A stretch of DNA of 42,384 nt, from positions 221,853-264,236 of the forward strand of contig NZ_KL591013.1 in assembly GCF_000716335.1 (NCBI RefSeq). Reading direction: 5' to 3'. The position numbers and the translations under genes were made by a program. Shown piece by piece: positions 17,812-26,344 of the stretch. The notes below the pieces were generated by a model. That model did not search any database. It was not told the origin of the DNA and saw nothing but the letters and a program-made list of their open reading frames with translations. Every line of letters starts with the position of its first letter. The first letter of the stretch is position 1. This DNA is from Streptomyces sp. NRRL S-118 (GTDB lineage Bacteria; Actinomycetota; Actinomycetes; Streptomycetales; Streptomycetaceae).

Positions 17812-18453
17812 TCAGCGCAGGGCGTCCGCGACCTCGCGCGCAGCGTCGACCACGCGCGGGCCGACGCGCTCGGGGACGGCGTCCGCGAGCATCACCACCC
17901 CGACGCTGCCCTCGATCCCGGTGACGCCCACCAGCGGAGCCGCCGCACCGCTCGCGCCCGCCTCCAGCTCGCCGTGCGTCAGCGTGTACCCGGGGTCGCC
18001 CAGGGCGCCCTGCCGGGCGGCGAGGATCGCGCGGCCGGCGGCGCCCCGGTCCAGGGGGTGGCGGAACCCCGCCCGGTAGGCCACGTGGTAGTCGGTCCAG
18101 GTCGGTTCGACGACCGCGACGGCGAGCGCCTCGGCCCCGTCGACCAGCGTCAGGTGGGCGGTGGCGCCGATGTCCTCGGCCAGCGACCGCAGGGCGGGCA
18201 GCGCGGCCTCGCGCACCAGCGGGTGGACCTGGCGGCCCAGCCGCAGCACGCCGAGGCCGACGCGGGCCCGGCCGCCGAGGTCCCGGCGTACGAGCGCATG
18301 CTGTTCGAGGGTGGCGAGCAGACGGTAGACGACGGTGCGGTTGACGCCGAGTTTGTTGGACAACTCGGTGACGGTCAGCCCGTGGTCGGTGTCGGCGAGC
18401 AGTTTGAGGACGCGCAGTCCCCGGTCGAGCGTCTGGGAGGTCTCCGCGGTCAC
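17812..18453 (-). CDS. IclR family transcriptional regulator
   Basis: A 213-residue regulator with an N-terminal winged HTH (about 6-65: QTLDRGLRVLKLLADTDHGLTVTELSNKLGVNRTVVYRLLATLEQHALV). A C-terminal IclR effector domain follows (DIGATAHLTLVDGAEALAVAVVEP, then HPLDRGAAGRAILAAR). The usual length is about 250, so the effector domain is a little short, but no break is visible. The GTG at 18453 follows AAGGAGAGGG at good spacing. Same strand as the upstream helicase but about 330 bases away, so probably a separate transcript. No obvious catabolic operon adjoins it; the target and ligand are unknown. Confidence 0.9.
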   Translation of the reverse strand: MTAETSQTLDRGLRVLKLLADTDHGLTVTELSNKLGVNRTVVYRLLATLEQHALVRRDLGGRARVGLGVLRLGRQVHPLVREAALPALRSLAEDIGATAHLTLVDGAEALAVAVVEPTWTDYHVAYRAGFRHPLDRGAAGRAILAARQGALGDPGYTLTHGELEAGASGAAAPLVGVTGIEGSVGVVMLADAVPERVGPRVVDAAREVADALR

Positions 18454-18782
18454 GACGCCCTCTCCTTCGGAGTGAGTGGCGGCGGACACTCTCGTCGTCG
18501 GTTGCGGCACCGGTCCCTTCGGCGACGCACGACAGAGGCCGCCGGCAGGCCATGGCGCACCGGCTGCGCTCCGCGGCGGCGCTGCCACGGGGCGTTTCAT
18601 TGCGATTGCCGGGGACAGTAGCGAGCGACTCCGCTCAGCGGAAGACCTCGTCCAGAATCCGGGCGCAAGCGGTTGCCGCCCGGGGGTTTCCTCCCGGTAT
18701 GGCCCGGGGCGCCCGCGGCCGCGCCGGCCCGGGCTTCGCGCCGGTGTCCGCCGGCGCGACCATGCCGCACCGCTGACCGGGG
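18454..18782. other. 329-bp intergenic region, helicase to IclR gene
   Basis: This must hold the promoter of the IclR gene. I see a short palindrome GCAA-GCG-GTTGC near 18666-18676 and a terminator hairpin at 18737-18758. A plus-strand open frame at 18476-18820 lacks coding character. Nothing else stands out. Confidence 0.5.
18737..18758 (-). terminator. hairpin after SF2 helicase gene
   Basis: An eight-base-pair perfect stem (18737-18744 with 18751-18758) with a six-base loop, 24 bases beyond the helicase stop codon. Confidence 0.6.
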
Positions 18783-20570
18783 TCAGCGCATGCGGGTGGC
18801 CCACTCCTGCACCTTTTTGATCCTTTCGCGGATCTGACCCGCCGTGGCCTCCGCGCTCGGCGGACCGCCGCACACCCGCCGCAGCTCGGTGTGGATCACG
18901 CCGTGCGGCTTGCCGCTCTGGTGGACGTACGCGCTCACCATCGTGTTCAGCTGCTTGCGCAGCTCCAGCAGCTCCTTGTGCGAAACGACCGGACGCCGCT
19001 CGGCCGGGAGCTCCAGCAGGTCGGCCTCCTCGGCCGGCTTCTGCCTGCTGTGCGCGATCTGCCGCGCCTGCCGCTTGCGCAGCAGCAGCTGCACCTGGTC
19101 GGGCTCAAGCAGTCCGGGGATGCCGAGGTAGTCCTGCTCCTCCTCGCTGCCCGGGTGGGCCTGCATGCCGAACTCGGCGCCGTCGTACAGCACCCGGTCG
19201 AAGACCGCGTCGGACTCCAGCGCCTCGAAGGGCAGCATGTCCTGCTCGCCGGTGTCCTCGTCCTGCTGCTTGTTGGCCTCGTCCATCTCCTTCTCGGACT
19301 CGGCGTAGGGGTCCTCGTCGGCCCCGTCCTTCTTCGGCTTGTCGAGGGCGTGGTCGCGCTCGACCTCCATCTCGTTGGCGAACGTCAGCAGGGTCGGGAT
19401 CGTCGGGAGGAACACCGACGCGGTCTCGCCGCGCCTGCGGGAACGTACGAAACGGCCCACGGCCTGCGCGAAGAACAGCGGGGTCGAGATCGTCGTCGCG
19501 TACACGCCGACGGCGAGACGCGGCACGTCGACGCCTTCCGACACCATCCGGACGGCGACCATCCACCGGTCGTCACCCTCGCTGAACTCGTCGATCCGCT
19601 TCGACGCGCCCGCGTCGTCGGACAGGACGACGGTCGCCTTCGTCCCGGTGATCTCCCGGATGAGCTTGGCGTAGGCGCGCGCCGAGTCCTGGTCGGAGGC
19701 GATGACCAGCCCGCCCGCGTCGGGGATGCCCTTGCGCACCTCGGTGAGCCGCTGGTCGGCGGCGCGCAGCACGTTCGGCATCCAGTCGCCGCGCGGGTCG
19801 AGCGCCGTGCGCCAGGCCTGTGAGATCGCGTCCTTGGTCATGGGCTCGCCGAGCTTCGCCGCGACCTCGTCGCCCGCCTTGGTGCGCCAGCGCATGTTGC
19901 CGCTGTAGCTGAGGAAGATCACGGGCCGGACGACGCCGTCACCGAGGGCGTTGCCGTAGCCGTACGTGTAGTCGGCGGACGACCTGCGGATGCCGTCGTT
20001 GCCTTCCTCGTACGTGACGAACGGAATGGGGTTGGTGTCGGACCGGAACGGCGTGCCGGTGAGCGCGAGGCGCCGCGTGGCCGGCTCGAAGGCCTCCAGG
20101 CACGCCTCGCCCCACGACTTGGAGTCGCCGGCGTGGTGGATCTCGTCCAGGATCACCAGCGTCTTGCGCTGCTCGCTGCGGTTGCGGTGGAGCATCGGGC
20201 GCACGCCGACGCCGGCGTAGGTGACCGCGACCCCGTGGTACTCCTTGCTGAGCGGCCCGGCGCTGTAGTCGGGGTCCAGCTTGATGCCTATGCGCGCCGC
20301 CGCGGCCGCCCACTGCTTCTTCAGGTGCTCGGTCGGCGCGACCACGGTGACCTGCTGCACGACGTGGTGGTGCAGCAGCCAGGACGCGAGCGTGAGCGCG
20401 AAGGTGGTCTTGCCCGCGCCGGGCGTCGCGACCGCGAGGAAGTCGCGCGGCTGCTCCTGGATGTACTTCTCCATCGCTGCCTGCTGCCAGGCGCGCAGCT
20501 TGTTGGCGGTGCCCCAGGGGGCGCGGCCGGGGAAGGCGGGTGAGAGGTGATGGGAGGCGGTAGTAGTCAC
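18783..20570 (-). CDS. SF2 DEAD/DEAH-type helicase
   Basis: A 595-residue superfamily 2 helicase. Motif I is ATPGAGKTTFAL (about 48). Motif II is DEIHHAG. Motif III is LTGTPFRSD. The second RecA domain has GLVIASDQDSARAYAKLI, MVSEGVDVPRLAVGVYAT and QAVGRFVRSRR (motif VI). An acidic, Lys/Glu/Asp-rich linker and a C-terminal helical region of about 150 residues follow (LRKRQARQIAHSRQK, then ELRKQLNTMVSAYVHQSGKPHGVIH). It resembles the actinobacterial XPB/RecG-unrelated type-III-restriction-like helicases. The exact role in DNA or RNA metabolism is unknown. The GTG start at 20570 has only a close GGAG. Confidence 0.9.
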   Translation of the reverse strand: MTTTASHHLSPAFPGRAPWGTANKLRAWQQAAMEKYIQEQPRDFLAVATPGAGKTTFALTLASWLLHHHVVQQVTVVAPTEHLKKQWAAAAARIGIKLDPDYSAGPLSKEYHGVAVTYAGVGVRPMLHRNRSEQRKTLVILDEIHHAGDSKSWGEACLEAFEPATRRLALTGTPFRSDTNPIPFVTYEEGNDGIRRSSADYTYGYGNALGDGVVRPVIFLSYSGNMRWRTKAGDEVAAKLGEPMTKDAISQAWRTALDPRGDWMPNVLRAADQRLTEVRKGIPDAGGLVIASDQDSARAYAKLIREITGTKATVVLSDDAGASKRIDEFSEGDDRWMVAVRMVSEGVDVPRLAVGVYATTISTPLFFAQAVGRFVRSRRRGETASVFLPTIPTLLTFANEMEVERDHALDKPKKDGADEDPYAESEKEMDEANKQQDEDTGEQDMLPFEALESDAVFDRVLYDGAEFGMQAHPGSEEEQDYLGIPGLLEPDQVQLLLRKRQARQIAHSRQKPAEEADLLELPAERRPVVSHKELLELRKQLNTMVSAYVHQSGKPHGVIHTELRRVCGGPPSAEATAGQIRERIKKVQEWATRMR

Positions 20571-20712
20571 GGTCTCCGCTTCGGGCCTCGGTTACGGCGT
20601 TACGTACGACAACCGGGCCACCCTACCGGGGGCCCCGGTCCCCTCCCGGCCGTACGCGGCCGTGACCGCGCGGACTGCGATGCGGCTCACACCGCCCGGG
20701 CCGGCACCCCGG

Positions 20713-22173
20713 TCAGCGGTCCCGCGCCGCCCCCAGCCGCGTCGCCACCCAGGCCCCCGCCAGCGCCACCACGGCCACCGGCAGGAACACCGCGGCGAAG
20801 GCCGCGGGGTGCGAGCCCGCGGCTCCGGACGCCGCGGTGTGCCCGGCGACGGAGCCGCCGCCCAGCGCTGCGAAGGCGGCCCCGCCCGCGGCGAGGAGCA
20901 GCACGTTGGCCAGGCCGTCGGAGATCTGCAGGGCCGCCGAGTTGGCGCCCGCCTCCTCCGGCGCCGACAGCTTCAGCAGCAGCACGCTCGTCGAGGCGAG
21001 GACCATGCCCATGCCGAAGCAGCCGACGCCCCACGCCACGCCCACGATCCACACCGGCACGGAGGGGATCAGCACGCTCGGCACGGTCGCGATGGCCGCC
21101 GCGACCAGCAGCATGCCGAGGACGACCAGCCGCTCGCGGTAGGGCTCCACGCGCGGCCGCGCCTGGACGAACGAGCCCAGCGCCCAGGCCGCGCCGCCCA
21201 CCGCCAGGGAGAGACCGGCCATGGTGGGGCTCAGGCCCCGCTCGCTGACCAGCATCAGCGGCACGAACGACTCCGCCGTGATGAACGACCCGGCCGCCAC
21301 GCCGCGCAGCAGCACCACCGACGGCAGGCCCCGCGCCGCCCGGTAGGTGCCGCGCGGCAGCAGCCCGCGCACGGCGGGCGCCACGAGCGCCGCCCCCGCC
21401 ACCGCCGGGAGCACCGACAGCCACCAGGCGTCCTGGACGGACACGGCCTGCCCCGCGTACTGCAGCAGCCCCGCCCCGAGCGATATCGCCAGCGCCAGCC
21501 GGATGCGGCGCCCGTCGAACGGCACCGCGGGCGCCGCGGGGTCCGCCGGGCCGGACGCCCGGCGCCGTATCGCGGGCAGCGCGAGCGCCAGCGGCAGCAC
21601 GACGAGCACGGGGATGCCGACGAAGACCCAGCGCCAGCCCAGCCGTTCGGTGACCGTGCCCGCCACCAGCGGTCCCACCACGGACGGCACGATCCAGCCC
21701 GCGGCGAACGCGGCCATGATCGCCGGTCGCAGGTGTTCCGCGTAGGCGCGGCTGACGACGACGTACAGCGCCACGATGACGAGGCCGCCGCCGAGGCCCT
21801 GGACCGCGCGGCCGGCGATGAACAGCCACATGGCCCCGGCCGTTCCGGAGAGCAGCAGCCCGGCCGCGAAGGCGGAGATGCCGGCGGCGAGCGGGGCGAG
21901 CGGGCCGGCGCGATCGGACCACTGGCCGGACAGGACCATGGCGAAGAGGCTGGTGGTGAAGTACGCGGAGAACCCGAACGCGTACAGCGGGATCCCGTCC
22001 AGCTCGCGCGCGGCCACCGGCATCGCCGTCCCGACGGCGGTCGCCTCGAAGGCGATCAGCAGGACGACGGAGACGATGCCGGTACTGAGCGCGCGGTGGT
22101 CCCGGTCGAGGACACCGCCGGCCTTCGCGGGGTCGGCGGTGGGTGTCCGGGCACTGCTCTCCAAGGCGGTCAT
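20713..22173 (-). CDS. MFS transporter, DHA-type exporter
   Basis: A 486-residue transporter with 12-14 membrane segments. Drug:H+ antiporter features are visible. There is an early VVLLIAFEATAVGTAMPVAARELDG segment, SGQWSDRAGPL in loop 2-3, and GRAVQGLGGGLVIVALYVVVSRAY in the fourth-fifth segments, followed by WIVPSVVGPLVAGTVTERLGWRWVFVGIP, close to antiporter motif C. The ATG at 22173 follows a GAGGGG site. No regulator is adjacent, and the gene lies between the helicase and the Mo operon on the same strand. Likely an exporter of hydrophobic compounds; the substrate is unknown. Confidence 0.9.
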   Translation of the reverse strand: MTALESSARTPTADPAKAGGVLDRDHRALSTGIVSVVLLIAFEATAVGTAMPVAARELDGIPLYAFGFSAYFTTSLFAMVLSGQWSDRAGPLAPLAAGISAFAAGLLLSGTAGAMWLFIAGRAVQGLGGGLVIVALYVVVSRAYAEHLRPAIMAAFAAGWIVPSVVGPLVAGTVTERLGWRWVFVGIPVLVVLPLALALPAIRRRASGPADPAAPAVPFDGRRIRLALAISLGAGLLQYAGQAVSVQDAWWLSVLPAVAGAALVAPAVRGLLPRGTYRAARGLPSVVLLRGVAAGSFITAESFVPLMLVSERGLSPTMAGLSLAVGGAAWALGSFVQARPRVEPYRERLVVLGMLLVAAAIATVPSVLIPSVPVWIVGVAWGVGCFGMGMVLASTSVLLLKLSAPEEAGANSAALQISDGLANVLLLAAGGAAFAALGGGSVAGHTAASGAAGSHPAAFAAVFLPVAVVALAGAWVATRLGAARDR

Positions 22174-22482
22174 GCCCCTCACAGTAAGGGCCAACCGGTG
22201 CTTTGACCCCTGTCCTGGGGCGGGTGGGCCCTGGTCCCTTGGTCCTACGACCCGCACGGTGGACGCGGCATGGCAGTCGTGTCGCGACCTTCCCGGCGGC
22301 CTTCCCGGCGGCCTTCCGGCCCGGACCGCGCGGCCTGCCGTCGTTCACGCGGCGCCGCACCGGACCGTGTGCCCGAGTGGCCGGGGCCCGGATTGCGCCG
22401 TGTCCACAGCGGGCTCCGCCCGCGGGCGGTGACGCGGGTTCCATTCACGCCACCGTCTGCGTCGGGGGCGACTGAGGGCCCC
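22174..22482. other. 309-bp intergenic region upstream of MFS gene
   Basis: Holds the promoter of the MFS gene and the region after the broken kinase gene. A 12-bp unit (CCTTCCCGGCGG) is perfectly duplicated at 22288-22311. A segment near 22370-22460 looks faintly like a serine tRNA D-arm but does not fold as one. Nothing else is supported. Confidence 0.45.
22288..22311. repeat. 12-bp perfect tandem duplication
   Basis: CCTTCCCGGCGG occurs at 22288-22299 and 22300-22311, followed by a partial third copy. Confidence 0.75.
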
Positions 22483-22755
22483 TCAGATCCTGGCCAGGTC
22501 GGTGAAGCCGTCGGCGGCATGGGTGTCGGCGGCCGCCGCCGGCCGATGACGCAGAAGCAGTTGGGCGAGGGCCTCGTCACCGGGCTCGGGCAGCATCTCC
22601 GCGCGCCCCGGCACGATCATGCGGCGGAAGGCGTCACCGCGTACGGGGTCGGCGCGCGGCAGCCGCTCGGCCGGTGCCTGGGCGACGGCGGACTTGCCGG
22701 CCGCCAACACACCGGTGAGGAGGACGACGGCCGGACCGAGGCGTCCGTCGCTCAG
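22483..22755 (-). pseudogene. truncated P-loop kinase-like (AAA/phosphotransferase-like) gene, CTG start
   Basis: The 90-residue remnant reads LSDGRLGPAVVLLTGVLAAGKSAVAQ and continues with a VRGDAFRRMIV motif. It resembles the N-terminal half of a P-loop kinase-like family common in Streptomyces (about 180-190 residues, from memory). Walker A GVLAAGKS is intact. It ends abruptly after AADGFT, where the family normally continues with the second half. The first codon would be CTG at 22755, placed so that CTGA overlaps the stop of the Mo subunit. That is exactly where ATGA/GTGA coupling occurs in the rest of this operon. Prolines stand where I would expect leucine (AQAPAE, RHRPAA). Most likely decaying. 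Confidence 0.6.
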
Positions 22756-25061
22756 ACCGTCGGTACGGCCACCGCCGCCTGGGGGCGGATCGGGAGGCGG
22801 TTGACGGGGCGGCCGGTGGCGGCGCGGACCGCCGAGGCGACCGCCGCCGGGGAGGTGACCACCGGGACCGCGCTCGCGGCCTTGGCGCCGAAGGGTGCCA
22901 CGACGTCGCGCTCCTCGACGAGCTTCACGATGCGGATGTCCGGGGCGTCGAGGGACGTCGGGAGGGCATAGCCGGTGAGGTCGGGATGGCGGACCAGACC
23001 GCGGGCCGTGCGGAGGTTCTCGGTGAGGGCCGCGCCGATGCCCTGGGTGACGCCCGCTTCGATGCGGGTGGTGAGCTGGGCCGGGTTCAGGATCCGGCCG
23101 ACGTCCTGGGCGACCGCCATGTCGACCACGCGGATCGAGCCGAGCTCGATGTCGACGTCCACGACCGCGCGGATCGCGCAGAACGCGAGGCCGACGAAGG
23201 CGTCGCCCTGGCCGGCCTCGTCGAGGGGCTCGGTGGGGTGCGGCCGGCACTGGGCGGTGGCCCACAGCTCCTTGCCGTCCAGCGCCTCCATGACGGTGGT
23301 GGACAGCACGCCGTCGTACGAGGTGATCTTGCCGTCGGCGATCTGCAGCAGCTCGGTGGACATGCCGAACTTGTGGGCCAGCGGCTGGAGCAGCTGGGTG
23401 CGGACCATCTTGGCGGCGCGTTCGACCGCACCGCCCGAGACCCAGGTGTGGCGGCCGTGGGTGGCGGGCCCGGCGGGCGGCTGGTCGGTGTCGACCGAGG
23501 CGACGTGCACCTCGTCGATGCCCAGGGTCTCCTGGACGATCTGCCGGGCGAGGGTGGAGAACCCCTGGCCGGTCTCGACGGCCGCGCAGATGACGGTGGC
23601 GACGCCGTCCTGGACCTTGACCGTGGCCGTGGAGACCTCGTCCGTGCCCTCGGCGCCGAGCATGTGGACCATGCCGACCGCGTAGCCGACGCCCCGCCGC
23701 ACCGCGCCGGGCTCGCCCGCGCCCTCCGGACCGCCGGGCAGCAGCCAGTCGTCCTCCGGGGAGTCCTTCGGCAGCGGCGGGAGGGGGGCCTCGCGGACCG
23801 CGCGGAGCAGTTCGGCGACCGGAGCCGGGCAGGTGACCGTCTGGCCGGTGGGCAGGATGTCCCCGGTCGCCAGCACGTTGCGCAGCCGCAGCTCCGCCGG
23901 GTCCATGCCCAGGCGCGCGGCCAGCTTGTCCATCTGGGCCTCGTACGCGGCGCAGACCTGCATCGCGCCCTCGCCGCGCACATGGCCGGAGGGCGGGTTG
24001 TTGGTGCGGACGGCCCAGCCCTCGACGAAGGCGTGCGGCACGACGTACGGGCCGCAGGCGAAGGCGACCGCCGCGGCGAGCGACTCCGGCGACGCCTCGG
24101 CGTACGCGCCCGCGTCGAGGAGGATCTGCGCCTCGACCTTGACCAGGCGCCCCTCGGCGTCGGCGTGGTGGCGGTAGCGCAACAGGGTGGGGTGGCGGTG
24201 GGCGTGGCCGAGGAAGGACTCCTCGCGGGTGGCGGCCAGCTTGACCGGGCAGCCGGTGCGCAGGGCGAGCAGGCCCAGCGGGATCTGGAAGCCGGGGTCC
24301 TCGCGGTCGCCCATGGCGCCGGGCACGCCGGTGACGACGACCTTCACCTGATCGGGGCTCAGGCCGAAGCAGGCGGCGGCGAGGTCCCGGTCGGTGTGCG
24401 GGTCGGTGGAGGCGGTGTAGATCTCCACGCCGCCGTCCGGACGCGGCACCGCGAGTCCGGCCTCGGCACCGATCGGCGCGGGGTCCTGGCGGCCGATGCG
24501 GTAGAGGCCCTCGACGATCACCTCGCCCGTCGCCTCGGGGTCGCCGTAGCGCAGCGGGATGTGCCGGATCAGATTGCCGTCGGGGTGGAGGGGCGGGGCC
24601 GCGAAGGCCTTCTCCGGGTCGGTGACGGGGTCGAGGACCTCGTACTCGACGGCGATGGCCGCGGCCGCCAGCCGGGCCGTGTCGGGGTGGTCGGCGGCGA
24701 CCGCGGCGATGGCCTCCCCGTGGTGGCGGACGAGGTCGGCGGCGAAGACGGGACGGTCGGCGACGCCGCGGCCGTACGTGGCGTTGCCGGGCACGTCGGC
24801 GTGGGTCACCACGGCACGCACGCCCGGCATCTCCACCGCGGCGCTCGTGTCGATCGAGACCACGCGCGCGTGGGCGTGCGGGGAGCGCAGCACGGCCGCC
24901 CACAGCAGGCCCTCGGCCCACAGGTCCGACGCGTACGGGAAGGTGCCCTCGGCCTTGGCGCGGGCGTCGGCGGACGGGAGCGACGCGCCGATCCCGTGGG
25001 CCGGGAGCTCCTGCTGGGGGCCGTCGACCGCCGGGATGGCGGTGGCCGCGTCGTTGCTCAC
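22752..25061 (-). CDS. molybdenum hydroxylase large subunit (xanthine dehydrogenase/CoxL-like), atypical
   Basis: A 769-residue Mo-pterin-binding subunit of the xanthine oxidase superfamily. The order is: small a/b domain (GIGASLPSADARAKAEGTFPYASDL, about 24-130), then the two Mo-pterin domains. Recognisable blocks are SGHVRGEGAMQV, ETGQGFSTLARQIVQETLGI and AQDVGRILNPAQLTTRIEAGVTQGIGAAL. Two key signatures are altered. The GGGFGGK-type loop is VPGAMGDREDPGF. The C-terminal GAKGVGE that supplies the catalytic Glu is GAKAASA (Ala731). GTG start at 25061 overlaps the stop of the 2Fe-2S subunit by four bases. It may act on a different substrate or by a different mechanism from true xanthine dehydrogenase. 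Confidence 0.88.
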   Translation of the reverse strand: MSNDAATAIPAVDGPQQELPAHGIGASLPSADARAKAEGTFPYASDLWAEGLLWAAVLRSPHAHARVVSIDTSAAVEMPGVRAVVTHADVPGNATYGRGVADRPVFAADLVRHHGEAIAAVAADHPDTARLAAAAIAVEYEVLDPVTDPEKAFAAPPLHPDGNLIRHIPLRYGDPEATGEVIVEGLYRIGRQDPAPIGAEAGLAVPRPDGGVEIYTASTDPHTDRDLAAACFGLSPDQVKVVVTGVPGAMGDREDPGFQIPLGLLALRTGCPVKLAATREESFLGHAHRHPTLLRYRHHADAEGRLVKVEAQILLDAGAYAEASPESLAAAVAFACGPYVVPHAFVEGWAVRTNNPPSGHVRGEGAMQVCAAYEAQMDKLAARLGMDPAELRLRNVLATGDILPTGQTVTCPAPVAELLRAVREAPLPPLPKDSPEDDWLLPGGPEGAGEPGAVRRGVGYAVGMVHMLGAEGTDEVSTATVKVQDGVATVICAAVETGQGFSTLARQIVQETLGIDEVHVASVDTDQPPAGPATHGRHTWVSGGAVERAAKMVRTQLLQPLAHKFGMSTELLQIADGKITSYDGVLSTTVMEALDGKELWATAQCRPHPTEPLDEAGQGDAFVGLAFCAIRAVVDVDIELGSIRVVDMAVAQDVGRILNPAQLTTRIEAGVTQGIGAALTENLRTARGLVRHPDLTGYALPTSLDAPDIRIVKLVEERDVVAPFGAKAASAVPVVTSPAAVASAVRAATGRPVNRLPIRPQAAVAVPTV

Positions 25062-26344
25062 GCCGTGCCTCCGTCGTGCGGGTGGTGAACCTGGTGCGGG
25101 ATGCGGGCCTCTTCGGCCGCCTCGGCCGCCGCGGCGGCGCTCGCGGCGCGCTCGGCGGCCACTTCGCGTACGGCGTCGACGACGCCCCGGTAGCCGGTGC
25201 AGCGGCAGAGGTTTCCGCAGAGCGCCTGGCGGGTCTCCAGCTCGGTGGGGGCGTGGTTGCCCTCGAGGAGGTCGTGGACGGTCATGGCCATGCCGGGGAT
25301 GCAGAAGCCGCACTGGACGGCTCCGCAGGCGGCCAGGGCCCGCTGGACATCGGAGGGTTCGCCGTCCACGGCGAGTCCTTCGACCGTACGGACCTCGCTG
25401 CCGGCCGCGGTGGCCGCGGGCACGAGGCAGGAGGCCACGAGGCGGCCGTCGACCTGCACGTTGCAGGCGCCGCACTCGCCCTGGGAGCAGCCGTCCTTGG
25501 CGCCGGCGAGGCCGAGGCGCTCCCGCAGCACGTAGAGCAGGGATTCGCCGATCCACGCCTCGGTGACGGGGCGGTCGACGCCGTTGACGCGCAGGACGTA
25601 CGAGATGTGGGGGTGCTCGTCGCTGCCGGTGGCGTGCGCGGGGGCCGCGGCGTCCGGCGCGGGTGCTTCGTGTGCCGGGGCGGGCTCCGGTTCCGGCGAC
25701 GGGTCGTGGGCGGCGCCGGGCTCTTCCGCCCGGGCCTCCTGCGGAGCCGCCGCGGCGTGGTCCGCCGGGCCTTCGCCGGGCTGCTCGGGGGCCGGGTGCG
25801 CGGGAGCCGCGTGGTGCTCGGGGGCCGGGTGCTCCGGGGAGGCGGCGGGTTCCTGCGTCTCCGGCTCCGGCTCCGGCTGCGGGGCGGGCTCGGGCTCCGG
25901 GGCGGGCGTCGCCCAGGGGGCGGGAGCGCCGCCCGGGAGCGTCGCCGGCGGGTTGCCACCGGTCCACCGGGAGGCGAGCCCCGAGGTCGTAAACTCGCCC
26001 GACTCGTCCGGAAGATCACCCCGGGCCACCGGGATGGTCCACTGGCCGGTCAGCTCGGAGGGAGCCTGCTCCGGCTGCGGGGCCGCCGCCTCCGGGTAGG
26101 TCCACGGTGCGGTCGCGTTCGGGTCGTGCGCCGCCCACGCCTCGGCGGGCACGTAACCGTGCCCGGGTGCGGCGAGCGGGGCTCCGTCCGGCGACAAGTC
26201 CGCGGGCAGCTGCACGAAGGCGGTGGCGTCGCCGTCGTACTCGCCCTGCGGGGTCGGCTGCCAGCCGCCCTGCCCGTGCCCGTACTCCTGCCCGTACTGC
26301 TCGTACTCCTGCTCGCGGCCGTTCGCGTTCTCGTCCGTGGTCAC
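25058..26344 (-). CDS. 2Fe-2S subunit of molybdenum hydroxylase with long disordered N-terminus
   Basis: A 428-residue protein. Only the last 180 residues form the usual small subunit. A plant-ferredoxin-type cluster is bound by Cys286, 291, 294 and 306 (CSQGECGAC...C). A helical-bundle cluster is bound by Cys345, 348, 380 and 382 (CGFC...CRC). The preceding 245 residues are low complexity: Gln/Gly/Tyr at the start, then an ordered-looking patch (about 95-145), then Pro/Glu/Ala/His repeats to residue 245. Normal family length is about 160-180, so this is a large addition, not seen in textbook CoxS/XdhC. The subunit passes electrons from Mo to FAD. GTG start at 26344 overlaps the FAD gene stop by four bases. 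Confidence 0.92.
   Translation of the reverse strand: MTTDENANGREQEYEQYGQEYGHGQGGWQPTPQGEYDGDATAFVQLPADLSPDGAPLAAPGHGYVPAEAWAAHDPNATAPWTYPEAAAPQPEQAPSELTGQWTIPVARGDLPDESGEFTTSGLASRWTGGNPPATLPGGAPAPWATPAPEPEPAPQPEPEPETQEPAASPEHPAPEHHAAPAHPAPEQPGEGPADHAAAAPQEARAEEPGAAHDPSPEPEPAPAHEAPAPDAAAPAHATGSDEHPHISYVLRVNGVDRPVTEAWIGESLLYVLRERLGLAGAKDGCSQGECGACNVQVDGRLVASCLVPAATAAGSEVRTVEGLAVDGEPSDVQRALAACGAVQCGFCIPGMAMTVHDLLEGNHAPTELETRQALCGNLCRCTGYRGVVDAVREVAAERAASAAAAAEAAEEARIPHQVHHPHDGGTA

Noticed and set aside
18476..18820. 114-residue plus-strand frame in the gap between the IclR and helicase genes
   Set aside because: It runs through the helicase terminator and into the helicase gene on the opposite strand, with no recognisable domain.
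22365..22465. tRNA-Ser-like stretch (TGCCCGAGTGGCCGG followed later by GGGTTCCATTC)
   Set aside because: The D-arm resemblance is not supported by an acceptor stem, anticodon stem or a proper GGTTCGA T-loop.
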